From CAYVLI01 sp964452105 [NCBI: uncultured Nitrospinota bacterium] (lineage in GTDB: Bacteria > JAUXIQ01): DNA of 11,638 bases. This document shows, one piece after another, positions 7,389 through 11,638 of this stretch. Each line of letters starts with the position of its first letter. Position 1 is the stretch's first letter. The stretch spans positions 1-11,638 of the forward strand of contig CAYVLI010000046.1 of NCBI GenBank assembly GCA_964452105.1. The letters run 5' to 3'. The notes under the pieces are model-generated. The model saw only the letters and a list, made by a program, of their open reading frames with translations, searched no databases and was not told the origin of the DNA. The translations under genes and the position numbers were made by a program.

Positions 7389-8918
7389 CTACTTGATGAA
7401 CAGCGCGGGAATAATCACTACGGCCACCATTATGGCCACCAGCAGGAATATGTCGTTGAACGAATTGATGAGCGCCTGGTGGCCCACGACCTTATCGAGA
7501 TAAGAGAGGGCATGCGCATGGGCTGCTCCATCGGTCTGACCCAGAGAGATGAACAGCTTCTTCATGGATGAGAGGAAGTATTGGGACGCAAACGGCGCCT
7601 CGGCCTGGCTCTGGCCGAACATCTGCCTGTAGAATACCTCACGGCTTTCCAGAAAGGTGCCGAAGAAAGCTATGCCAACCATTCCCCCAATCTGGCGATT
7701 CATGTTTATAAGCCCCGAGCCCATTCCCACCTGTTTCAGCGGCAGCGCGCTGAGGCTGGCTCTTATGAGCGGTGCGAAAAGGAGCCCCCCTCCCACTTCT
7801 CTGATTATCACCATGAATACTATGCTTTCGAAACTGCTTTGCCCATTCAATCGCGACATGGAGTACATGCTCACTATGTAAAATCCCAGACCCATCACGA
7901 TGGGTATACGCGCAGGCACCTTATCCGCCATCCATCCCGCGATGAGCAGGGCTACCGCGCCCACCATCATGGAGGGAAGCGTTATCAACGAAGTCCTGAA
8001 GACATCATAACCCAGGATGTTTTGGGCGAAGAGCGGGACCAGGAAGGCCGTGCCTATGAGGATGACCCCGTAGGCGGCCGCAACAACCGTGGCCAGGATG
8101 TAAAGGGTGCTCTGGTACAGTCTGAGCTCCACGAAAGGGTTCTTCCTGTACAGCTCCACTATTACGAACAGGACTATCGAAACGGCGAAGATAGCGAAGA
8201 GCGTCAGAATGTAGTTGGAATGCCAGCCATATCGCCTTCCCTGAGTGAGCGCCAGCAGCAGGCTCAGGAGGAAGGCGGTCATCAATGCGGACCCCCATAA
8301 GTCCAGGTGAACATAGGGCTGCTTCTTCTGCCTCTGAAGGAGGAAGATACACCCTATGAAGCTGAACATGGCCATGGGGACGTTAAAGAAGAAGAAGGCT
8401 CGCCAGGCGAACTCCTCGGCGAACCTTCCAAGGAAGACGGTGCCGAAGGCTATGCCCATTGAAGAGCCGAAGGAATATATGCCTATGGCCAGGCCCCGTT
8501 TATTCGGCGGGAAGGTTTCGAAGATGATTGCGTGTGACGTGGGCATGACCGCCCCTGACGCTATGCCCACCAGAACCCTGAAAAAGATTAAAGCCCCGGC
8601 GCTCCAGGCGAAGCCGCACATGATGATAGCTACCATGAACAGCCCCAGGCTCCAGATGTAGATGTTGCTCCTGCCGAAGGTGTTCCCCAGCCAGCCGCTG
8701 GCGGGGATCATCACCGCCACGGCCAGAAACGTTGAGTTTACCACCCAGCTGCCCTTGACCACATCAAGCCCGAAGCCGGACATTATCCTGGGCAGTATGA
8801 TGGATACCGCAGAGTTATCCACCCAGACGGTGATAGAGGCCATCGTGCAGGCCATCACCACCATCCATTGGCGCCGGGATATCTTCTCGTTGGTGTAGCT
8901 GTCCAGTTCTGCTTCCAT
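7389..8918 (-). CDS. DHA2-type MFS transporter (14 TM, drug:H+ antiporter family)
   Basis: A 509-residue inner-membrane protein with about 14 hydrophobic segments, the layout of the DHA2 (EmrB/QacA) group, which exports drugs or metabolites in exchange for protons. TM1 carries the DHA2 motif D1 pattern (VWVDNSAVSIILPRI), and the WRAFFFFNVPM segment before TM6 is typical of the family. Two usual signatures are altered. Motif A reads GWLGNTFGR, with Asn in place of the usual Asp. Motif C reads GSSMGIAFGTVFLG, without the GP..GG of antiporters. No EmrA/HlyD adaptor or outer-membrane channel gene is beside it, so it may work alone. The ATG at 8918 has only a weak upstream GGA as ribosome site. 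It converges on the glycosyltransferase operon. The substrate cannot be predicted; export of a lipid or metabolite is as possible as drug efflux. Confidence 0.9.
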   Translation of the reverse strand: MEAELDSYTNEKISRRQWMVVMACTMASITVWVDNSAVSIILPRIMSGFGLDVVKGSWVVNSTFLAVAVMIPASGWLGNTFGRSNIYIWSLGLFMVAIIMCGFAWSAGALIFFRVLVGIASGAVMPTSHAIIFETFPPNKRGLAIGIYSFGSSMGIAFGTVFLGRFAEEFAWRAFFFFNVPMAMFSFIGCIFLLQRQKKQPYVHLDLWGSALMTAFLLSLLLALTQGRRYGWHSNYILTLFAIFAVSIVLFVIVELYRKNPFVELRLYQSTLYILATVVAAAYGVILIGTAFLVPLFAQNILGYDVFRTSLITLPSMMVGAVALLIAGWMADKVPARIPIVMGLGFYIVSMYSMSRLNGQSSFESIVFMVIIREVGGGLLFAPLIRASLSALPLKQVGMGSGLINMNRQIGGMVGIAFFGTFLESREVFYRQMFGQSQAEAPFASQYFLSSMKKLFISLGQTDGAAHAHALSYLDKVVGHQALINSFNDIFLLVAIMVAVVIIPALFIK

Positions 8919-8964
8919 GTGCTATCCGATTTATGTAGCTTATTCCTCGGGTTTAGTTTCCGGT

Positions 8965-9062
8965 GTCATTTCCGCGAAAGAGGGAATCCAGCCGTTCTGC
9001 AGGTGGGATTCAACAGCTAACTCCCCGACCGGGTACCCCGGTCAAGCCGGGGGATGATGGAA
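8965..9062. repeat. Dispersed MITE/REP-like repeat of the 'gtcattcccgcgaaag' family
   Basis: This stretch starts gtcatttccgcgaaagaggg and ends in a GC hairpin gaccggg-tac-cccggtc (9027-9043) followed by ccgggggatgatgg. When translated it gives the familiar spurious peptide SFPRKRESS...PVKPGDD, which marks a widespread intergenic repeat in many bacterial genomes. It occupies most of the 195-bp gap between the MFS and phosphoesterase genes. The hairpin could also help stop transcription. Family assignment is from memory of this signature. Confidence 0.65.
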
Positions 9063-9113
9063 AAAAGACTTTTTGTATTCACCTGCGGTTAAACATGGCG
9101 AAGTTTTTGCGGG

Positions 9114-10130
9114 CTATGAAGTCCGCCGGCGCATTATGGCTCTCACTTGCATTAATGTGAAAAAGATCCCCGCCGCTAATTGAGCAATAAATAAGTAAGC
9201 ATGGCGCGACATCAGAGGGTGCAGACGGGCTACCAGAAAGTAATCGAGCGTCTCCGTCCAGCTCGATACGCCGCCCGCCGATATGATATTGTCCTGCAGT
9301 CCTTCGGGGGTAACCTTCACCTCCACCATGTGATGGAAGCCTTCCCCCCCCATGAACTTGTAAAGGGGAGAGCCGCCTCCGCCGGTGACGATATAAGTTG
9401 TACCGTTCCTGTCGGTCCGATAGTAATTGTGCAGGTGACCGCTCAGGAACATGTCCACGTGATGTCCCGCAAGTATCTGCTCCAGCCTTTTGCGCGAGCC
9501 TTCCGCCATGCACTTGCAACCCCGGTATTCCAGGGGGATGGGAGGGACATGACTCAGCAGGAAGACGTGTTTGAACCCGGGGGCCACCTCGTCCAGAACC
9601 TTCTCCAGCCACCGGAACTGCTCGTCATCAATATTGATTGTGGCGCCATCCAGAACGACGAACAGGGAGTCGGCATAGCTGAAATAGTAGTAAAGGTCGC
9701 CGAAGAATCGTTTGTAAATCTCCTTGTTCAAGCGTCCATGGCTGGCTACGTCGTGATTGCCCGGCGCCATGACCAGAGGGATTTTCATGTTAATCTCTTT
9801 GACCGTCTTGAAGAAAAACCTGTATTCGCCGAGCTTTGGCATGTTCACGAAATCCCCTATCAGAATTATGAATGCAGGATTACGCCTGGCTGCTTTCTCC
9901 ATAAGAACCTGGAACCACCTGGTGCCCCTTCTGATATCACCGACTACCATGAAAGAAAAAGGCCCTTCCGCTTCGGTCCCCCCCACTGCGGCCACCCTGT
10001 CTCGCGGGATAGGGATGTTAGAAGGTGCCTCCAGCTTGATCGAGCCACCCGAAATAAAGGAAACAAGTATCATCGAACAGTACAATCCGACCACCGATGC
10101 TGAAATTATCCTGAGTAATTTTATTTTCAT
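9114..10130 (-). CDS. Membrane-anchored calcineurin-like metallophosphoesterase
   Basis: A 338-residue protein. An N-terminal hydrophobic segment (about 8-27, no obvious cleavage site) and a second near the C terminus (about 313-330, HAYLFIAQLAAGIFFTL) suggest membrane anchoring at both ends, with the catalytic domain between. Metallophosphoesterase motifs in order: GDIRRG (64-69), GDF (92-94), GNHD (124-127), SHVPP (193-197) and GHLHN (231-235). These normally ligate two metal ions for phosphoester hydrolysis. The first motif has Arg where the classical GDxH has His, a variant I believe occurs in a sub-branch of the superfamily. The substrate (phospholipid, nucleotide or phosphoprotein) cannot be deduced. 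The ATG at 10130 has only a weak purine-rich sequence (gagcaagaa) upstream. The gene stands alone on - between repeat-rich and structured intergenic DNA. Confidence 0.88.
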   Translation of the reverse strand: MKIKLLRIISASVVGLYCSMILVSFISGGSIKLEAPSNIPIPRDRVAAVGGTEAEGPFSFMVVGDIRRGTRWFQVLMEKAARRNPAFIILIGDFVNMPKLGEYRFFFKTVKEINMKIPLVMAPGNHDVASHGRLNKEIYKRFFGDLYYYFSYADSLFVVLDGATINIDDEQFRWLEKVLDEVAPGFKHVFLLSHVPPIPLEYRGCKCMAEGSRKRLEQILAGHHVDMFLSGHLHNYYRTDRNGTTYIVTGGGGSPLYKFMGGEGFHHMVEVKVTPEGLQDNIISAGGVSSWTETLDYFLVARLHPLMSRHAYLFIAQLAAGIFFTLMQVRAIMRRRTS

Positions 10131-10193
10131 TTCTTGCTCAATCCATCTGTAGTGGGTCGCTGCGAACGCTCCAGGGCGTTTCCTCTCAATATT

Positions 10194-10202
10194 TGCTATA
10201 AT
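10194..10202 (+). promoter_or_regulatory. Extended -10 promoter
   Basis: TGCTATAAT fits an extended -10 element (TGn followed by a perfect TATAAT at 10197-10202). No good -35 hexamer is seen at the proper distance, which the TG extension may compensate for. Transcription would start near 10206-10210, at the first hairpin of the following structured region and about 210 bp before the glutaredoxin-like gene. Confidence 0.55.
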
Positions 10203-10204
10203 AT

Positions 10205-10343
10205 CGGGTGCAAGCCCGCTTCACTCTTGCTGGCTCAACATACTGTGCCGATAGATAAGTTTTCGTAATCGTCTGATATACGCTTGTGCGAGAGCAAGTT
10301 GGAACGGTTAAAAACCGGGGACGGAGAGTGCCCCTGCTTTTTT
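10205..10343 (+). ncRNA. Candidate small RNA or structured 5' leader
   Basis: A transcript of about 139 bases is bounded by the extended -10 promoter and a terminator-like end. Visible structure: cgggt-gcaa-gcccg with a GNRA tetraloop (10205-10218); a possible long-range pairing of cttgct (10224-10229 region) with agcaag (10293-10298 region); a small cgc-ttgt-gcg stem (10281-10290); and cggtt-aaa-aaccg (10305-10317). It has no convincing short ORF and does not match any RNA family I can recall. It might be a free RNA, or a leader controlling the thiol-protein gene downstream by attenuation. Confidence 0.4.
10317..10343 (+). terminator. Rho-independent terminator-like hairpin
   Basis: gggg (10317-10320) pairs with cccc (10331-10334). 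Two further pairs (cg/tg) form after a bulged A. The stem is followed by tgc and six Ts (10338-10343). The stem is short but the T tract is clear. It ends the candidate RNA before the gene at 10420. Confidence 0.45.
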
Positions 10344-10419
10344 ATTTATTTTACCAAATAGATTTGTATCATAATAGAGGTGTTATTCCAACCCGTATAG
10401 TTTGAAATGGTATGAAATC

Positions 10420-10719
10420 ATGGTGCTGGTAGAACTTTTGACCAAGGAAGAATGTTCCCTGTGCGAGAAGGTCAGGGAAGTTATACTATCCGTACAGAAG
10501 GCGCACCCCTTCATCTTCAACGAGATCGATATCACCCGGCAGCCACGGTTACACCAGCGCTATAAAGAGGATATACCAGTGGTGAGAATAGAGGGGGAAG
10601 ACGTTTTCAAATACAGGCTCAGCGAAAGAGCGCTGCTTAAAAAGTTGGTCAGGGCCGAGAAAAAGAAGACTCAGTCCCCACACAGTTCTCTCCACGACCC
10701 GTCCTCGGCGGGAGAGTAG
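10420..10719 (+). CDS. Small glutaredoxin-like / thioredoxin-fold protein (DUF836 type)
   Basis: From the ATG at 10420 the product has 99 residues (MVLVELLTKEEC...). A TTG six codons upstream (10402) is possible but adds residues outside the fold; neither start has a clear ribosome site. The CxxC redox pair is CSLC (12-15), right after the first beta strand, and a cis-proline-type segment DIPVV follows mid-protein. The order beta strand-CxxC-helix...IPVV is that of small glutaredoxin-like proteins, which shuttle electrons between thiols in the cytoplasm. The last 16 or so residues (KTQSPHSSLHDPSSAGE) look non-native: they are encoded by DNA that also encodes the end of the opposing DUF3343 gene. 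Likely partners are the sulfur/selenium proteins next door, by position only. Its transcription may depend on the promoter and leader upstream. Confidence 0.75.
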   Translation: MVLVELLTKEECSLCEKVREVILSVQKAHPFIFNEIDITRQPRLHQRYKEDIPVVRIEGEDVFKYRLSERALLKKLVRAEKKKTQSPHSSLHDPSSAGE

Positions 10720-10937
10720 TACCCTACCGGGATCCAGCCCTTATCCTCGCACATGCTGCGCACCCGCGCCATGTCCACATTCCGGAAGGCGAGTGCCAGT
10801 GCGCATTCGGAGGATATGTTTCTGGGCTTGACCATCGTGCGTGTGCGGATTCTTGCTCCCTTGAATCCTTTCTCAGCGGTCAGTGTTTCGTGGGTTGTCC
10901 TGAACACCACGATTATATCTTCACCTATGGAGGTCAA
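10671..10937 (-). CDS. DUF3343 family, putative Se/S carrier-like protein
   Basis: An 88-residue protein with the DUF3343 pattern: a VVFRTTHETLTAEK strand-helix start, then KPRNISSECALALAF containing the conserved cysteine, then an YYSPAEDGSW end. The family is regarded as a possible carrier of persulfide or selenium and is often found beside cysteine-desulfurase-like genes and selenium-metabolism genes. That is the arrangement here, with the desulfurase-like gene ending 60 bp upstream on the same strand. I chose the TTG at 10937 because AGGAGG (complement of 10943-10948) stands five bases before it; the GTG at 10943 directly abuts that site and is too close. The gene overlaps the oppositely directed glutaredoxin-like gene by 49 bp at the 3' ends. 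Confidence 0.8.
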   Translation of the reverse strand: MTSIGEDIIVVFRTTHETLTAEKGFKGARIRTRTMVKPRNISSECALALAFRNVDMARVRSMCEDKGWIPVGYYSPAEDGSWRELCGD

Positions 10938-10942
10938 GCTCA

Positions 10943-10948
10943 CCTCCT
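10943..10948 (-). promoter_or_regulatory. Shine-Dalgarno site deciding the DUF3343 start
   Basis: On the - strand, AGGAGG is followed by tgagc and then TTG. This spacing favours the TTG at 10937 over the GTG at 10943, which has no spacer. Confidence 0.7.
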
Positions 10949-10997
10949 GCCGGGCGTTCCGCGCTCACGTGCCGTCGCCGCCTCACACCGACCGGGT

Positions 10998-11638
10998 TCA
11001 ATTTTCTACAAGTTCTCCCAGACATCTTAGAAGGTAGTCCACCTCATCGCCGGTGTTAAAGCAGCCCATGCTCGCGCGAACCGTGCCCTGAGGGAAGGAG
11101 CCTATGGTCTTATGTGCCAGGGGTGAGCAGTGGAGCCCCACCCTGGTCATTATCCCGAAGCGGTCGTCCAGTTCCTGCGCCACCCGGGCCGGATCCATCC
11201 CCTCCACCGTGAACGAAACCACCGGCATTCTTTCTTCGGCCCCGGACGGCCCGTATAGCTTGACTCGCTCCACGGCCCTCAATCCCGCCAGCAGCCGGGA
11301 GGTCAATTCCACTTCATGTTTCCTGATGTTTTCCAGGCCTGTTTCCAGAATATAATCGATTCCCGCCCCCAGGCCCACTATGCCTGGAGTGTTAAGCGTC
11401 CCGCTCTCGTATCGGTCTGGCAGGAAAGGCGGCTGCGCCAGCTTCTCCGAACCGCTTCCCGTGCCTCCCTCAATCAGGGGTTCAAGCTCTATCCCCTCCC
11501 TGACGTACAGCAGCCCCGTTCCCTGCGGCCCCAGGAGGCCCTTATGGCCCGGGCAGGCCAGCAAATCTATCTGGTCGGCTTCGACGTCTATGGGAAGCGA
11601 CCCGGCGGTCTGTGCGGCGTCCACCAGCAGAGGCACGC
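10998..11638 (-). CDS. Cysteine desulfurase family protein (class V aminotransferase), C-terminal part
   Basis: The frame runs off the right edge, so the N-terminal part is missing; the visible part is about 213 residues. It begins in the conserved VDAAQTAG strand (the Asp that contacts the PLP ring nitrogen). It continues with LLACPGHKGLLGPQGTG, whose Lys after His is the PLP-binding lysine, and then the GGTGSGSE and PDRYESGTLNTPG substrate/PLP motifs. The catalytic cysteine loop is present (VGLHCSPLAHKTIGSFP). These enzymes remove sulfur from cysteine, or selenium from selenocysteine, giving alanine and an enzyme-bound persulfide or selenide. The motif set fits the desulfurase-like subfamily often paired with DUF3343 rather than housekeeping IscS. 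The downstream DUF3343 gene probably receives the product. It ends in TGA at 10998. Confidence 0.92.
   Translation of the reverse strand, partial: VPLLVDAAQTAGSLPIDVEADQIDLLACPGHKGLLGPQGTGLLYVREGIELEPLIEGGTGSGSEKLAQPPFLPDRYESGTLNTPGIVGLGAGIDYILETGLENIRKHEVELTSRLLAGLRAVERVKLYGPSGAEERMPVVSFTVEGMDPARVAQELDDRFGIMTRVGLHCSPLAHKTIGSFPQGTVRASMGCFNTGDEVDYLLRCLGELVEN

Noticed and set aside
7581-8300. 239-codon open frame on + opposite the MFS gene
   Set aside because: It is rich in His/Arg/Tyr without domain pattern, while the - strand gives a clean 14-TM transporter.
9060-9075. aaaaa-gac-ttttt hairpin as a terminator
   Set aside because: It is an A/T-only stem with a 3-base loop that would be too weak. 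It is probably just flanking sequence of the dispersed repeat.
8963-9160. 65-codon open frame reading SFPRKRESSRS...
   Set aside because: This peptide is the well-known false translation of a widespread intergenic repeat, so it is annotated as a repeat rather than a gene.
10285-10343. Resemblance of the agcaagtt...tgcttttttt end to a Cas9 tracrRNA tail
   Set aside because: No CRISPR repeats or cas genes are in the window, and the expected hairpins are missing. The likeness is only in a few short words.
10753-11037. 94-codon open frame on + over the DUF3343/desulfurase junction
   Set aside because: It runs opposite two recognisable - strand genes, with no motif or ribosome site of its own.

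Overview
The window looks like chromosomal DNA from an anaerobic or microaerophilic bacterium. The clues are a DUF362/double-[4Fe-4S] ferredoxin domain, a putative Se/S carrier protein beside a class-V aminotransferase (cysteine desulfurase family), fairly GC-rich coding DNA, and short palindromes of the GTAGAGAC...GTCTCTAC kind. I recall such palindromes as common in Chloroflexota and some other environmental phyla. Chloroflexota is a plausible but weakly supported guess; no rRNA or marker gene is present to settle it.

Left part (1-7335, + strand): one tightly packed operon of three genes. The first is open at the window edge and encodes an unusual fusion: DUF362 domain, two 4Fe-4S cluster motifs, a complete GT4 glycosyltransferase, then four TPRs. 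The second encodes 1359 residues with three consecutive complete GT4 glycosyltransferase domains, followed by a TPR block clearly paralogous to that of the first protein. The third, overlapping by 4 bases, is a small protein that resembles a degenerate GGDEF domain. Together they suggest a multi-step glycan or glycoconjugate assembly machine held together by TPRs. Four copies of a degenerate palindromic repeat (one a perfect 28-bp palindrome) lie within these two large genes, all read in the same frame; three of the four sit at joints between domains.

Middle part (7389-10130, - strand): a 14-TM DHA2-type MFS transporter and a membrane-anchored calcineurin-like metallophosphoesterase. They are separated by about 195 bp holding a second type of dispersed repeat (the 'gtcattcccgcgaaag' family).

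Right part (10131-11638): an intergenic region with a good extended -10 promoter, several hairpins and a terminator-like end (candidate small RNA or leader) precedes a small glutaredoxin-like protein on +. This gene overlaps tail-to-tail with a DUF3343 Se/S carrier-like gene on -, which lies downstream of a partial cysteine desulfurase family gene that runs off the window. The three right-hand proteins share a thiol, sulfur or selenium theme.
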